A stretch of DNA of 64,000 nucleotides from Neisseria meningitidis (GTDB taxonomy: Bacteria > Pseudomonadota > Gammaproteobacteria > Burkholderiales > Neisseriaceae), in contig NZ_LR134525.1 in NCBI RefSeq assembly GCF_900638555.1, forward strand, positions 1,612,001-1,676,000. Reading direction: 5' to 3'. Position 1 is the stretch's first letter, and the number at the start of each line of letters is the position of its first letter. The position numbers and the translations under genes were made by a program. Under the pieces are notes generated by a model, which had not been told where the DNA came from, searched no databases, and saw only the letters and a list, made by a program, of their open reading frames with translations. Positions 1 to 8,965 of this stretch are shown here, one piece after another.

Positions 1-2
1 GG

Positions 3-233
3 ATGAAAGCTCTAGACAAACGGATTATGAAGTTCGAAAAATCCCTTGAAGGCAGGCTTGATGCCCGTCTGATTGAATCCGCATTGGATTATATTCATTA
101 TTCGGAACGTTTTTTGGCTTTTGAAATCCTGTGTACTTATATCGAAGATTTCGATGTCCGGCTGACGGAACAAGAATCCCGGGAAATTTCTTTTATCAAC
201 AAGGAATTTGAGATAGAAAGCACGTCCGATTAA
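3..233 (+). CDS. Small MafI-like immunity protein (possibly 5' truncated by the window edge)
   Basis: A 76-residue acidic protein starting two bases inside the window, so its ribosome site and perhaps its true start are outside. The pattern of a helical N-terminus (LDKRIMKFEKSLEGRL), then an aromatic stretch (YIHYSERFLAFEILCTYI) and a DFDVRLTEQE segment resembles the small MafI immunity proteins that protect neisserial cells from MafB polymorphic toxins. This assignment is from memory of the family pattern, not a search. No toxin gene is visible in the window to its left. The role is inferred: cytoplasmic neutralisation of a cognate toxin. It could also be an unrelated small hypothetical protein. 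Confidence 0.5.
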   Translation: MKALDKRIMKFEKSLEGRLDARLIESALDYIHYSERFLAFEILCTYIEDFDVRLTEQESREISFINKEFEIESTSD

Positions 234-259
234 CCAATAAAGCCAATGGGTTGATAAAC

Positions 260-478
260 ATGAAAACATCGACGGTCGTTTTTGGCGGATTTTTTATGGC
301 AGACAACGGAGAGCGAATCCAAATCCCCGTTTTGGAAAATCCTGACATTAGGGAAATCAATCACTTTTTTTCCGTATCAAATTTTGAGAAAAAGCCGGCG
401 TCCTTGTTTTCAGAATCATCCCCGAGCCGGAATTTGGCCATACCGAATTAACTGTCTATTTTAAAAAAGGATATTATA
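260..478 (+). pseudogene. Broken small hypothetical gene, frameshifted and cut off by a Correia element
   Basis: From ATG 260 (TTG 251 is an alternative) the frame reads through FFMADNGERIQIPVLE and stops at 451. A shift at the TTTT run near 411-414 opens a second frame (IIPEPEFGHTELTVYFKKG) that looks more protein-like and runs into the Correia element at 475. The simplest reading is a small gene with one lost T and a 3' end replaced by the repeat. Its place right after the MafI-like gene suggests a second orphan immunity gene, but I do not recognise the protein. Confidence 0.35.
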
Positions 479-545
479 GTGGATTAACAAAAACCAGTAC
501 GGCGTTGCCTCGCCTTGCCGTACTGGTTTTTGTTAATCCACTATA
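475..545. repeat. Minimal 71-bp Correia element
   Basis: Starts TATAGTGGATTAAC and ends GTTAATCCACTATA. Almost all of it is inverted repeat: the ACCAGTACGGCG end appears on both sides with only a short loop, so the usual internal region (the part containing ACCGATTCACTTGG) is missing. It would fold as one long hairpin. Confidence 0.85.
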
Positions 546-599
546 TCAGACGAAAACAAACACCCGCGCCAATAGCCTGACGGCAACCCGGCAATCAAA

Positions 600-635
600 A
601 TGCCGTCTGAAGCATGTTTGGTTTTCAGACGGCAT
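600..635. terminator. Inverted DUS pair
   Basis: ATGCCGTCTGAA at 600-611 and its reverse complement at 624-635 form a stem with a 12-nt loop. Such pairs act as uptake signals and factor-independent terminators in Neisseria. It ends the left-edge genes ahead of fabH. Confidence 0.7.
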
Positions 636-761
636 TTCCTTCGCTTAAAACAGCGTATCGGCAACCCCGCCCTGCCTGTCCACGGCAATCTGCATCTGAA
701 AACCATCTGTATCCCAAACCACACCCCCATCCCTGTTTCCGTCATTTGCACCCTGTCCGTA

Positions 762-791
762 TTGGGCAATCATCGGTTTTTCGCTTACAAT
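762..791 (+). promoter_or_regulatory. Candidate fabH promoter
   Basis: TTGGGC (762-767) and TACAAT (786-791) are separated by 18 bp and lie about 40 bp before the fabH start. The rest of 636-829 has no convincing gene. The call rests on motif and position only. Confidence 0.35.
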
Positions 792-829
792 AGCCGAATC
801 TGAACCAACTCTCTAAAAAGGCCGTTCCC

Positions 830-1792
830 ATGCAGTATGCAAAAATTTCCGGCACGGGCAGCTATCTTCCCGCCAACCGCGTCAGCAATGACGACCTTGC
901 CCAAAAGGTAGATACCTCTGACGAGTGGATTACCGCGCGTACGGGCATCAAGTTCCGCCATATTGCAGCCGAAAATGAGAAAACCAGCGATCTTGCCGCC
1001 GAAGCAGCCCGCCGCGCACTGGATGCAGCCGGATTAGACAGCGGCGAAATCGATTTAATTATTGTGGCGACGGCAACGCCGGATATGCAGTTTCCTTCTA
1101 CCGCCACCATCGTCCAACAAAAATTGGGCATCACCAACGGCTGCCCCGCGTTTGACGTACAGGCGGTGTGTGCGGGCTTTATGTACGCGCTGACCACGGC
1201 AAACGCCTACATTAAAAGTGGCATGGCGAAAAACGCGCTGGTCATCGGCGCGGAAACCTTCAGCCGCATCGTCGATTGGAACGACCGCACAACCTGCGTA
1301 TTGTTCGGCGACGGCGCGGGCGCGGTGGTTTTGAGCGCGGCGGACAAACCGGGCATCATCCACAGCAAACTCAAAGCCGACGGCAATTATCTGAAACTCT
1401 TAAACGTCCCCGGGCAAATCGCCTGCGGCAAAGTTTCCGGTTCGCCGTACATTTCGATGGACGGTCCCGGCGTGTTCAAGTTTGCCGTCAAAATGCTGTC
1501 CAAAATCGCCGATGACGTTATCGAAGAAGCCGGTTATACCGCCGCTCAAATCGACTGGATCGTGCCGCATCAGGCAAACCGCCGCATTATCGAATCGACC
1601 GCGAAACATTTAGGTTTGAGTATGGACAAAGTCGTCCTGACCGTCCAAGACCACGGCAACACGTCCGCCGCATCGATTCCGCTGGCTTTGGATACGGGCA
1701 TCCGCAGCGGACAAATCAAACGCGGTCAAAACCTGCTGCTCGAAGGCATCGGCGGCGGTTTCGCGTGGGGCGCGGTATTGCTGCAATATTGA
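830..1792 (+). CDS. fabH: Beta-ketoacyl-ACP synthase III (FabH)
   Basis: 320 residues, full length for FabH. It condenses acetyl-CoA with malonyl-ACP to start type II fatty acid synthesis in the cytoplasm. The thiolase-fold catalytic set is visible: Cys114 in AVCAGF, His247 in VPHQANRR and Asn277 in DHGNTSAA. The C-terminal glycine-rich [10 protein letters not shown] is typical. plsX usually precedes fabH; here the upstream DNA instead holds immunity-like genes, repeats and its own candidate promoter. An inverted DUS pair follows directly, so fabH is probably transcribed alone, with fabD a little further downstream. Confidence 0.97.
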   Translation: MQYAKISGTGSYLPANRVSNDDLAQKVDTSDEWITARTGIKFRHIAAENEKTSDLAAEAARRALDAAGLDSGEIDLIIVATATPDMQFPSTATIVQQKLGITNGCPAFDVQAVCAGFMYALTTANAYIKSGMAKNALVIGAETFSRIVDWNDRTTCVLFGDGAGAVVLSAADKPGIIHSKLKADGNYLKLLNVPGQIACGKVSGSPYISMDGPGVFKFAVKMLSKIADDVIEEAGYTAAQIDWIVPHQANRRIIESTAKHLGLSMDKVVLTVQDHGNTSAASIPLALDTGIRSGQIKRGQNLLLEGIGGGFAWGAVLLQY

Positions 1793-1797
1793 ATACC

Positions 1798-1828
1798 ATG
1801 CCGTCTGAAACAGGTTTTCAGACGGCAT
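1798..1828 (+). terminator. Inverted DUS pair after fabH
   Basis: ATGCCGTCTGAA and TTCAGACGGCAT with a short loop, six bases after the fabH stop codon. Likely transcription terminator and uptake signal. Confidence 0.75.
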
Positions 1829-1838
1829 TTCCCATATC

Positions 1839-2204
1839 ATGAAGCGGCAGGCTTTCTTCAAACTGATGGCGTGTGCGGCATTTCTGTCTGCCGTTTCGCT
1901 GCGCCTCCCCGTATTGGGCGCGTGTTACGCAATATTGTCCCTCTATGCGTTTGCACTTTACGGCATCGACAAACGGCGTGCCGTGCGGGGAAAACGCCGC
2001 ATTCCCGAACACCGCCTGCTGCTGCCTGCCTTGTTCGGCGGTTGGGCGGGCGCATACTTGGGCAGCAGGATATTCAGGCATAAAACGGCGAAAAAGCGTT
2101 TTGTTGTGCTGTTCCGTCTGACTGTTTCGGGCAATGTCCTGGCGACCCTCATCCTGATTTATAGTGGATTAAATTTAAACCAGTACGGCGTTGCCTCGCC
2201 TTAG
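1839..2204 (+). CDS. DUF1294-family small membrane protein with a Correia-derived C-terminus
   Basis: 121 residues with hydrophobic segments near 8-28, 29-42, 65-80 and 95-110 and the motif YGIDKRRA followed by RIPEHRLL and GGWAGAYLG, which I associate with DUF1294 inner-membrane proteins of unknown function. The Correia element begins at 2160, so about the last 14 residues ([14 protein letters not shown]) and the stop codon come from the repeat. The start ATG is 11 bp beyond the DUS terminator of fabH. Whether the replaced tail affects function cannot be told. Confidence 0.7.
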   Translation: MKRQAFFKLMACAAFLSAVSLRLPVLGACYAILSLYAFALYGIDKRRAVRGKRRIPEHRLLLPALFGGWAGAYLGSRIFRHKTAKKRFVVLFRLTVSGNVLATLILIYSGLNLNQYGVASP

Positions 2205-2315
2205 CTCAAAGAGAACGATTCTCTAAGGTGCTGAAGCACCAAGTGAATCGGTTCCGTACTATTTGTACTGTCTGCGGCTTCGTCGCCTTGTCCTGATTTT
2301 TGTTAATCCACTATA
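2160..2315. repeat. Full-length Correia element (156 bp)
   Basis: TATAGTGGATTAAATTTAAA at the left end, GTTAATCCACTATA at the right, with the full internal region. It overlaps the 3' end of the DUF1294-like gene and ends 75 bp before fabD. Confidence 0.93.
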
Positions 2316-2389
2316 TTATTTTGTCCCGCCTGAATTTTTCGTAAAACTCGGGCAGAATACCTGATTATCCAACCAAACAAAGGAATACT

Positions 2390-3316
2390 ATGTCTTTTGC
2401 CTTCTTTTTTCCCGGACAAGGTTCCCAAAGCCTCGGTATGATGAACGGCTTTGCCGAACACGCCATCGTCAAAAACACATTTGACGAAGCCTCCGCCATA
2501 TTAGGGCAGGACTTGTGGGCGATGATTAACGGCAGCGATGCCGAAATCATCGGTCAAACCGTCAATACCCAACCCATCATGCTCGCCGCCGGCGTTGCCG
2601 TTTACCGCGCCTATTTGGAAGCGGGCGGCAAAACGCCTGCCGCCGTTGCCGGACACAGCCTCGGCGAATATACCGCGCTTGTCGCCGCCGACGCATTGGA
2701 TTTTGCCGACGCGGTCAAACTCGTGCGCCTGCGCGCCGAACTGATGCAGTCCGCCGTACCGCAAGGCGTGGGCGCAATGGCGGCGATTCTCGGCTTGGAA
2801 GATGAGCAGGTAAAACAAATTTGCGCCGAAGCCGCCCAAGGCGAAGTGGTCGAAGCCGTCAACTTCAACTCGCCCGGACAAGTCGTAATTGCAGGCAATG
2901 CCGCCGCCGTCGGACGCGCCATGACCGCCGCCAAAGAAGCCGGTGCCAAACGCGCCCTGCCGCTGCCCGTGTCCGTACCTTCCCATTGCAGCCTCATGAA
3001 ACCCGCCGCCGACAAACTCGCCGAAGCCCTGAAAACCGTTGAAATCAAGCAGCCGCAAATCCGCGTTATCCACAACGCCGACGTTGCCGCCTACGATGAT
3101 GCCGACAAAATCAAAGACGCGCTCGTCCGCCAGCTTTACAGCCCCGTACGCTGGACGGAAACCGTCAACGCCCTCGTTTCAGACGGCATTGCCGAATCCG
3201 CCGAATGCGGCCCGGGCAAAGTTCTGGCAGGTCTGGCAAAACGCATCAACAAAGCCGCCGCGTGCAGCGCACTGACCGATGCCGGACAGATTGCCGCCTT
3301 TATCGAAACGCACTGA
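2390..3316 (+). CDS. fabD: Malonyl-CoA:ACP transacylase (FabD)
   Basis: 308 residues, normal for FabD. It moves malonyl groups from CoA to acyl carrier protein, feeding FabH and the elongation synthases. Visible: N-terminal FPGQGSQ, nucleophile Ser90 in GHSLGEYTAL, and His199 in VPSHCSLM. AAAGGAAT lies just upstream of the ATG as ribosome site. It is followed by a strong hairpin, so it appears to be its own unit next to fabH. Confidence 0.97.
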   Translation: MSFAFFFPGQGSQSLGMMNGFAEHAIVKNTFDEASAILGQDLWAMINGSDAEIIGQTVNTQPIMLAAGVAVYRAYLEAGGKTPAAVAGHSLGEYTALVAADALDFADAVKLVRLRAELMQSAVPQGVGAMAAILGLEDEQVKQICAEAAQGEVVEAVNFNSPGQVVIAGNAAAVGRAMTAAKEAGAKRALPLPVSVPSHCSLMKPAADKLAEALKTVEIKQPQIRVIHNADVAAYDDADKIKDALVRQLYSPVRWTETVNALVSDGIAESAECGPGKVLAGLAKRINKAAACSALTDAGQIAAFIETH

Positions 3317-3327
3317 CTTCGTTCTGT

Positions 3328-3360
3328 AAAAAGCAGCCTGCCCTCTTCAGGCTGCTTTTC
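3328..3360 (+). terminator. Intrinsic terminator after fabD
   Basis: AAAAGCAGCCTG pairs with CAGGCTGCTTTT across an 8-nt loop, ending in a T run, 12 bp after the fabD stop. The stem resembles DUS dialects of other Neisseriaceae (AGGCAGCCTGAA type) rather than the meningococcal one. Confidence 0.8.
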
Positions 3361-3453
3361 ACGTCCGAACGGCGGCAGCCCCATATTTACGCTATAATCC
3401 ATCCCGACCAAACCACCGACAGCGGCTGCCGTTGCAGTTCCCGCCCTACCGAT

Positions 3454-5319
3454 ATGATAGAAAAACTGACTTTCGGACTGTTTAAAAAAGAAGACGCGCG
3501 CAGCTTTATGCGCCTGATGGCATACGTCCGCCCCTACAAAATCCGCATCATTGCCGCCCTGATTGCCATTTTCGGCGTTGCCGCCACCGAAAGCTACCTT
3601 GCCGCCTTCATCGCCCCCCTGATTAACCACGGCTTTTCCGCACCCGCCGCGCCGCCCGAGCTGTCTGCCGCCGCCGGCATCCTTTCCACCCTGCAAAACT
3701 GGCGCGAACAGTTTACCTATATGGTTTGGGGGACGGAAAACAAAATCTGGACCGTCCCGCTCTTCCTCATCATTCTCGTCGTCATCCGTGGCATCTGCCG
3801 CTTTACCAGCACCTATCTGATGACTTGGGTCTCCGTGATGACCATCAGCAAAATCCGCAAAGATATGTTTGCCAAAATGCTGACCCTTTCCTCCCGCTAC
3901 CATCAGGAAACGCCGTCCGGCACCGTACTGATGAATATGCTCAACCTGACCGAACAGTCGGTCAGCAACGCCAGCGACATATTCACCGTCCTCACGCGCG
4001 ACACGATGATCGTTACCGGCCTGACCATCGTCCTGCTTTACCTCAACTGGCAGCTCAGCCTTATCGTCGTCCTGATGTTCCCCCTGCTCTCCCTGCTCTC
4101 GCGCTACTACCGCGACCGTCTGAAACACGTCATTTCCGACTCGCAAAAAAGCATAGGCACGATGAACAACGTGATTGCCGAAACCCATCAGGGACACCGC
4201 GTCGTCAAGCTGTTCAACGGGCAGGCGCAGGCGGCAAACCGGTTCGACGCGATCAACCGCACCATCGTCCGCCTCAGCAAAAAAATCACGCAGGCAACGG
4301 CGGCACATTCCCCGTTCAGCGAACTAATCGCCTCGATCGCCCTCGCCGTCGTCATCTTCATCGCCCTGTGGCAAAGCCAAAACGGCTACACCACCATCGG
4401 CGAATTTATGGCATTCATCGTCGCGATGCTGCAAATGTACGCCCCCATCAAAAGCCTTGCCAACATTAGCATCCCTATGCAGACGATGTTCCTCGCCGCC
4501 GACGGCGTATGTGCATTTCTCGACACCCCGCCCGAACAGGACAAAGGCACGCTCGCACCGCAGCGTGTCGAAGGGCGCATCAGCTTCCGCAACGTCGATG
4601 TCGAATACCGTTCGGACGGCATCAAAGCCCTCGACGGCTTCAACCTCGACATCAGACAAGGCGAACGCGTCGCCCTGGTCGGACGTTCCGGCAGCGGCAA
4701 ATCCACCGTCGTCAACCTGCTGCCCCGCTTTGTCGAACCGTCTGCCGGCAACATCTGCATAGACGGTATCGACATCGCCGACATCAAACTCGACTGCCTG
4801 CGCGCCCAATTTGCCCTCGTCTCCCAAGACGTATTCCTGTTTGACGACACCCTGTTTGAAAACGTCCGATATAGCCGTCCCGACGCGGGCGAAGCCGAAG
4901 TCCTATCCGCCCTCCAAGCCGCTAACCTGCAAAGCCTGATCGACGCATCACCGCTCGGACTGCACCAGCCCATCGGATCGAACGGCAGCAACTTATCCGG
5001 CGGACAGCGGCAACGCGTTGCCATTGCCCGCGCCATTTTGAAAGACGCGCCGATATTATTATTGGACGAAGCCACCAGCGCATTGGACAACGAATCCGAA
5101 CGCCTCGTCCAACAGGCGCTCGAACGCCTGATGGAAAACCGCACCGGCATCATCGTCGCCCACCGCCTGACCACCATCGAAGGGGCCGACCGCATCATCG
5201 TAATGGACGACGGCAAAATCATCGAACAAGGCACACACGAACAACTGATGTCCCAAAACGGCTACTACACGATGTTACGCAATATCTCAAACAAAGATGC
5301 CGCCGTCCGGACGGCATAA
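3454..5319 (+). CDS. msbA: Lipid A export ABC transporter MsbA
   Basis: 621 residues from ATG 3454 (MIEKLTFGLF); the same frame stays open further upstream but that part overlaps the fabD region and has no transporter character. The N-terminal half carries six membrane segments, the C-terminal half an ATPase with Walker A GRSGSGKST (410-418), signature LSGGQ (514-518) and Walker B ILLLDE (534-539). It is the half-transporter fusion type that works as a homodimer. MsbA flips lipid A-core (lipooligosaccharide) across the inner membrane. Closely related heterologous drug exporters share this architecture, but length and sequence fit MsbA. Confidence 0.93.
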   Translation: MIEKLTFGLFKKEDARSFMRLMAYVRPYKIRIIAALIAIFGVAATESYLAAFIAPLINHGFSAPAAPPELSAAAGILSTLQNWREQFTYMVWGTENKIWTVPLFLIILVVIRGICRFTSTYLMTWVSVMTISKIRKDMFAKMLTLSSRYHQETPSGTVLMNMLNLTEQSVSNASDIFTVLTRDTMIVTGLTIVLLYLNWQLSLIVVLMFPLLSLLSRYYRDRLKHVISDSQKSIGTMNNVIAETHQGHRVVKLFNGQAQAANRFDAINRTIVRLSKKITQATAAHSPFSELIASIALAVVIFIALWQSQNGYTTIGEFMAFIVAMLQMYAPIKSLANISIPMQTMFLAADGVCAFLDTPPEQDKGTLAPQRVEGRISFRNVDVEYRSDGIKALDGFNLDIRQGERVALVGRSGSGKSTVVNLLPRFVEPSAGNICIDGIDIADIKLDCLRAQFALVSQDVFLFDDTLFENVRYSRPDAGEAEVLSALQAANLQSLIDASPLGLHQPIGSNGSNLSGGQRQRVAIARAILKDAPILLLDEATSALDNESERLVQQALERLMENRTGIIVAHRLTTIEGADRIIVMDDGKIIEQGTHEQLMSQNGYYTMLRNISNKDAAVRTA

Positions 5320-5324
5320 ACAAA

Positions 5325-5370
5325 ATGCCGTCTGAAATGGTACAATCGCCCCGACCCTTTCAGACGGCAT
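5325..5370 (+). terminator. Inverted DUS pair after msbA
   Basis: ATGCCGTCTGAA at 5325-5336 and TTCAGACGGCAT at 5359-5370, five bases beyond the msbA stop codon. Confidence 0.7.
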
Positions 5371-5418
5371 CATATCCGCCGACCCATCCGATTATCTTCA
5401 ATCACTGTAAAACCCATT

Positions 5419-6984
5419 ATGACCCAAGACAAAATCCTCATCCTTGACTTCGGTTCGCAAGTTACCCAGCTCATCGCCCGCCGCGTGCGCGAAGCCCACG
5501 TTTACTGCGAGCTGCATTCCTTCGATATGCCTTTGGACGAAATCAAAGCCTTCAACCCCAAAGGCATCATCCTTTCCGGCGGCCCTAATTCCGTTTACGA
5601 ATCCGACTATCAAGCCGATACCGGTATCTTTGACTTGGGCATTCCGATTTTGGGCATTTGCTACGGCATGCAATTTATGGCGCACCACTTGGGTGGTGAA
5701 GTGCAACCCGGCAACCAGCGCGAATTCGGTTACGCGCAAGTCAAAACCATCGACAGCGAGCTGACACGCGGCATTCAAGACGATACGCCAAACACGCTCG
5801 ACGTATGGATGAGCCACGGCGATAAAGTTTCCAAACTGCCTACCGGTTTCACCGTCATCGGCGACACGCCGTCCTGCCCGATTGCCATGATGGAAAACGC
5901 CGAAAAACAATTCTACGGCATCCAATTCCACCCCGAAGTAACCCACACCAAACAAGGCCGCGCCCTGTTGAACCGCTTTGTTTTGGATATTTGCGGCGCA
6001 CAACCGGGCTGGACAATGCCGAACTACATCGAAGAAGCCGTTGCCAAAATCCGCGAACAAGTCGGCAGCGACGAAGTGATTTTAGGCTTGTCCGGCGGCG
6101 TGGACTCTTCCGTAGCCGCCGCGCTGATCCACCGCGCCATCGGCGACCAACTGACCTGCGTGTTCGTCGATCACGGTTTGTTGCGCCTGAACGAAGGCAA
6201 AATGGTGATGGATATGTTCGCCCGCAACTTGGGTGTGAAAGTGATTCACGTCGATGCCGAAGGGCAGTTTATGGCGAAACTCGCCGGCGTTACCGACCCT
6301 GAGAAAAAACGCAAAATCATCGGCGCGGAATTTATCGAAGTATTTGATGCCGAAGAGAAAAAACTCACCAACGCCAAATGGCTGGCGCAAGGCACGATTT
6401 ACCCCGACGTAATCGAATCCGCAGGCGCGAAAACCAAAAAAGCCCACGCCATCAAATCCCACCACAATGTCGGCGGCCTGCCTGAAAACATGAAGCTCAA
6501 GCTGCTTGAGCCGTTGCGCGACTTGTTTAAAGACGAAGTGCGCGAACTGGGCGTTGCTTTGGGTCTGCCGCGCGAAATGGTGTACCGCCATCCGTTCCCC
6601 GGCCCCGGTTTGGGCGTGCGCATCTTGGGCGAAGTGAAAAAAGAATACGCCGACTTATTGCGTCAAGCAGACGATATTTTCATCCAAGAATTACGCAACA
6701 CCACCGACGAAAACGGCACATCTTGGTACGACCTGACCAGCCAGGCATTTGCCGTATTCCTGCCTGTGAAATCCGTCGGCGTAATGGGCGACGGACGCAC
6801 TTACGACTACGTCGTCGCACTGCGCGCAGTCATCACCAGCGACTTCATGACCGCACACTGGGCAGAACTGCCTTACTCACTGCTCGGACGCGTGTCCAAC
6901 CGCATCATCAACGAAGTCAAAGGCATCAACCGCGTGGTTTATGATGTGAGCGGCAAACCGCCTGCCACCATCGAGTGGGAATAA
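5419..6984 (+). CDS. guaA: GMP synthase, glutamine-hydrolysing (GuaA)
   Basis: 521 residues, standard for the fused bacterial enzyme. It converts XMP to GMP with ATP and glutamine. The class I amidotransferase domain (1-200) shows nucleophile Cys81 in GICYGMQF and the His171/Glu173 pair in FHPEVTHT. The ATP pyrophosphatase domain begins with the P-loop SGGVDSS (225-231). The C-terminal dimerisation domain ends PPATIEWE, the conserved XMP-binding tail. It stands alone between two terminators. Confidence 0.98.
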   Translation: MTQDKILILDFGSQVTQLIARRVREAHVYCELHSFDMPLDEIKAFNPKGIILSGGPNSVYESDYQADTGIFDLGIPILGICYGMQFMAHHLGGEVQPGNQREFGYAQVKTIDSELTRGIQDDTPNTLDVWMSHGDKVSKLPTGFTVIGDTPSCPIAMMENAEKQFYGIQFHPEVTHTKQGRALLNRFVLDICGAQPGWTMPNYIEEAVAKIREQVGSDEVILGLSGGVDSSVAAALIHRAIGDQLTCVFVDHGLLRLNEGKMVMDMFARNLGVKVIHVDAEGQFMAKLAGVTDPEKKRKIIGAEFIEVFDAEEKKLTNAKWLAQGTIYPDVIESAGAKTKKAHAIKSHHNVGGLPENMKLKLLEPLRDLFKDEVRELGVALGLPREMVYRHPFPGPGLGVRILGEVKKEYADLLRQADDIFIQELRNTTDENGTSWYDLTSQAFAVFLPVKSVGVMGDGRTYDYVVALRAVITSDFMTAHWAELPYSLLGRVSNRIINEVKGINRVVYDVSGKPPATIEWE

Positions 6985-7045
6985 CCAGCAAACAGGGCTG
7001 CACCGTCCGGCGCAGTCTTTCGATTATCGGACAAAAGGAAAAAAT

Positions 7046-7792
7046 ATGAGCACACAAGATTTAAGCGGCAAAATCGCTTTGGTAACCGGCGCCTCGCGCG
7101 GTATCGGTGCAGCAATTGCCGACACACTGGCGGCAGCCGGTGCCAAAGTCATCGGTACGGCGACCAGTGAGAGCGGTGCGGCGGCGATTAGCGAGCGGTT
7201 GGCGCAATGGGGCGGCGAAGGCCGTGCATTGGATTCCGCCGAACCTGAAACCATCGAAAGCCTGATTGCCGACATCGAAAAAGCATTCGGCAAACTCGAC
7301 ATTCTGGTCAACAACGCTGGCATCACCCGCGACAACCTCCTGATGCGTATGAAAGAAGAAGAGTGGGACGACATCATGCAGGTCAACCTCAAATCCGTCT
7401 TCCGCGCTTCTAAAGCCGTCTTGCGCGGCATGATGAAACAACGTTCCGGCCGCATCATCAACATCACATCCGTCGTCGGCGTGATGGGCAATGCCGGGCA
7501 AACCAACTACGCCGCCGCCAAAGCAGGCTTAATCGGTTTTGCCAAATCCATGGCGCGCGAAGTCGGCAGCCGGGGCATTACCGTCAACTGCGTCGCCCCC
7601 GGCTTTATCGATACCGATATGACCCGCGCCCTGCCGGAAGAAACCCGCCAAGCCTTTACCGCCCAAACCGCCTTGGGCAGATTCGGCGACGCGCAAGACA
7701 TTGCCGATGCAGTCTTGTTCTTGGCTTCCGATCAGGCAAAATACATTACCGGTCAAACGCTGCACGTCAACGGCGGCATGCTGATGCCCTGA
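7046..7792 (+). CDS. fabG: 3-oxoacyl-ACP reductase (FabG)
   Basis: 248 residues, a short-chain dehydrogenase. It reduces 3-ketoacyl-ACP with NADPH in each fatty acid elongation cycle. Seen: cofactor motif TGASRGIG (14-21), NNAG (89-92), Ser142, and the Tyr155-Lys159 pair in NYAAAKAG. AAAAGGAAAAA precedes the ATG. With fabH and fabD it makes a loose fatty acid cluster interrupted by msbA and guaA. A DUS hairpin follows. Confidence 0.95.
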   Translation: MSTQDLSGKIALVTGASRGIGAAIADTLAAAGAKVIGTATSESGAAAISERLAQWGGEGRALDSAEPETIESLIADIEKAFGKLDILVNNAGITRDNLLMRMKEEEWDDIMQVNLKSVFRASKAVLRGMMKQRSGRIINITSVVGVMGNAGQTNYAAAKAGLIGFAKSMAREVGSRGITVNCVAPGFIDTDMTRALPEETRQAFTAQTALGRFGDAQDIADAVLFLASDQAKYITGQTLHVNGGMLMP

Positions 7793-7810
7793 CGGGCAGC
7801 CGTACCGACA

Positions 7811-7839
7811 ATGCCGTCTGAAGCCCTTTCAGACGGCAT
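7811..7839 (+). terminator. Inverted DUS pair after fabG
   Basis: ATGCCGTCTGAA at 7811-7822 and its complement at 7828-7839 with a 5-nt loop. Confidence 0.75.
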
Positions 7840-7900
7840 TTGCATTCTCAGGCAAAATGAACACACGCCACACCCCGCCCTGCCCCTGCGGATCAGGCAC

Positions 7901-7905
7901 AAGCT
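7901..7905. repeat. Left copy of AAGCT target duplication
   Basis: AAGCT occurs here next to the left GAGACC end and again at 10493-10497 after the right GGTCTC end. Collapsing the two restores the ychJ frame. Confidence 0.7.
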
Positions 7906-8328
7906 GAGACCTTTGCAAAACTCCTTTCCCTCCCGACAGCCGAAACCCAAACACAGGTTTTCGTCTATTTTCGCCCCAAATATCTCCTAATTTTACCCAA
8001 ATACCCCCTTAATCCTCCCCGGATACCCGATCATCAGGCATCCGGGCTGCCTTTTAGGCGGCAGCGGGCGCACTTAGCCTGTTGGCGGCTTTCAACAGGT
8101 TCAAACACATCGCCTTCAGATGGCTTTGCGCACTCACTTAATCAGTCCGAAATAGGCTGCCCGAGCGTAGCGGAATTTACGGTGCAGCGTACCGAAGCTT
8201 TGTTCAACCACATAACGGGTCTTCGACAAATATCGGTTACGCTTGGTTTGATTTTCCGTCAGCGGACGGTTGCGGCAGGCTTTGCGCATAATGCTGTCCT
8301 GCAGCCGATGCTCTTTCAGTTTTCCGTA
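7906..8328 (-). mobile_element. IS1106-like 3' fragment
   Basis: Read on the minus strand it matches the 3' third of the right-hand copy: the transposase C-terminus, then the trailer to the GAGACC terminal repeat. It keeps a segment of about 156 bp between two TGCGCAAAGCC repeats that the right-hand copy has lost. A missing base near 8135 introduces a stop (IKstop in place of IKVSAQ). The inner boundary at about 8328, next to a REP palindrome, is approximate. Confidence 0.7.
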
Positions 8329-8329
8329 G

Positions 8330-8349
8330 GTCGGATTCTCGAATCCGAC
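8330..8349. repeat. REP-type palindrome, left of RAYT
   Basis: GTCGGATTCTCGAATCCGAC, a near-perfect palindrome preceded by GTAG. It lies seven bases beyond the 3' end of the RAYT gene. Confidence 0.6.
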
Positions 8350-8355
8350 ATTACT

Positions 8356-8847
8356 TCAATCGTATCCAATAGAAAAGTCCGCATTGCCGCCACCCCAATT
8401 ATGCGGATAAATACCCTGTTTGACATAACGGTGAAACGTAGAAAACCGCCAATCGGAAATTTGTCCTACATAGCCATGTTTGACCGGATTGAAATGCAGA
8501 TAATCAAAATGGCAGGCAAAATCAGCCTCATCGCGGATAGTATGTTCCCAAAAGCGTTTTTGCCAAAGCCTGAGATTGCCGCCGATTAAATATTGGCTGT
8601 GCCGCTTGATTTGCCGCCAGCGTTCCGAATAAGCAGAATCATTGTCCGGCAGCCGCCATATGGTATGCAGATGATCGGGCATCAACACCCATGCCAAAAT
8701 TTCAAACGGATACCGTTCGCGCACCGCCATTACCGCCTGCCGCAAAGCCAAACGCACCGCATCATCGGTCAAAATCTTCTGCCGTTTATTGGTTACAACC
8801 GTAAAAAAGTAAGTGCCGCCATTGCGGTAAAAACGACGGTATTTCAT
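8356..8847 (-). CDS. REP-associated tyrosine transposase (RAYT, IS200-like TnpA_REP)
   Basis: 163 residues from ATG 8847 (MKYRRFYRNGG); the frame is open further upstream without family character. The Y1 HUH-type pattern is visible: HxH in MPDHLHTIW and the later candidate catalytic Tyr in HRYVKQGIY, plus WQKRFWEHTIRD and YLHFNPVKHG, diagnostic of RAYTs. These enzymes nick REP single strands and are thought to spread REP sequences. Three REP-like palindromes (8330, 8875, 8946) sit around it. The gene appears intact although it lies within a decayed IS region. Confidence 0.85.
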   Translation of the reverse strand: MKYRRFYRNGGTYFFTVVTNKRQKILTDDAVRLALRQAVMAVRERYPFEILAWVLMPDHLHTIWRLPDNDSAYSERWRQIKRHSQYLIGGNLRLWQKRFWEHTIRDEADFACHFDYLHFNPVKHGYVGQISDWRFSTFHRYVKQGIYPHNWGGGNADFSIGYD

Positions 8848-8874
8848 AGTATTATGCTCGGAATGATTTTGTAG

Positions 8875-8894
8875 GTCGGATTCTTGAATTCGAC
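8875..8894. repeat. REP-type palindrome upstream of RAYT
   Basis: GTCGGATTCTTGAATTCGAC with one mismatch in the palindrome, preceded by GTAG as in the copy at 8330. Confidence 0.55.
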
Positions 8895-8945
8895 ATTTTG
8901 GGCATTGCTGCAATGGATTGCAATGATGGGAATGTTAAAGGTTTT

Positions 8946-8965
8946 GTCGGATACAAGTATCCGAC
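8946..8965. repeat. REP-type palindrome, inverted orientation
   Basis: GTCGGATACAAGTATCCGAC followed by CTAC, so it points opposite to the copies at 8330 and 8875. Opposed REPs around a RAYT form a REPIN-like arrangement. Confidence 0.55.

Noticed and set aside
3136..4827. Long minus-strand open frames opposite fabD and msbA
   Set aside because: Low-complexity His/Asp/Gly-rich products caused by the reading frame of GC-biased genes; no ribosome sites.
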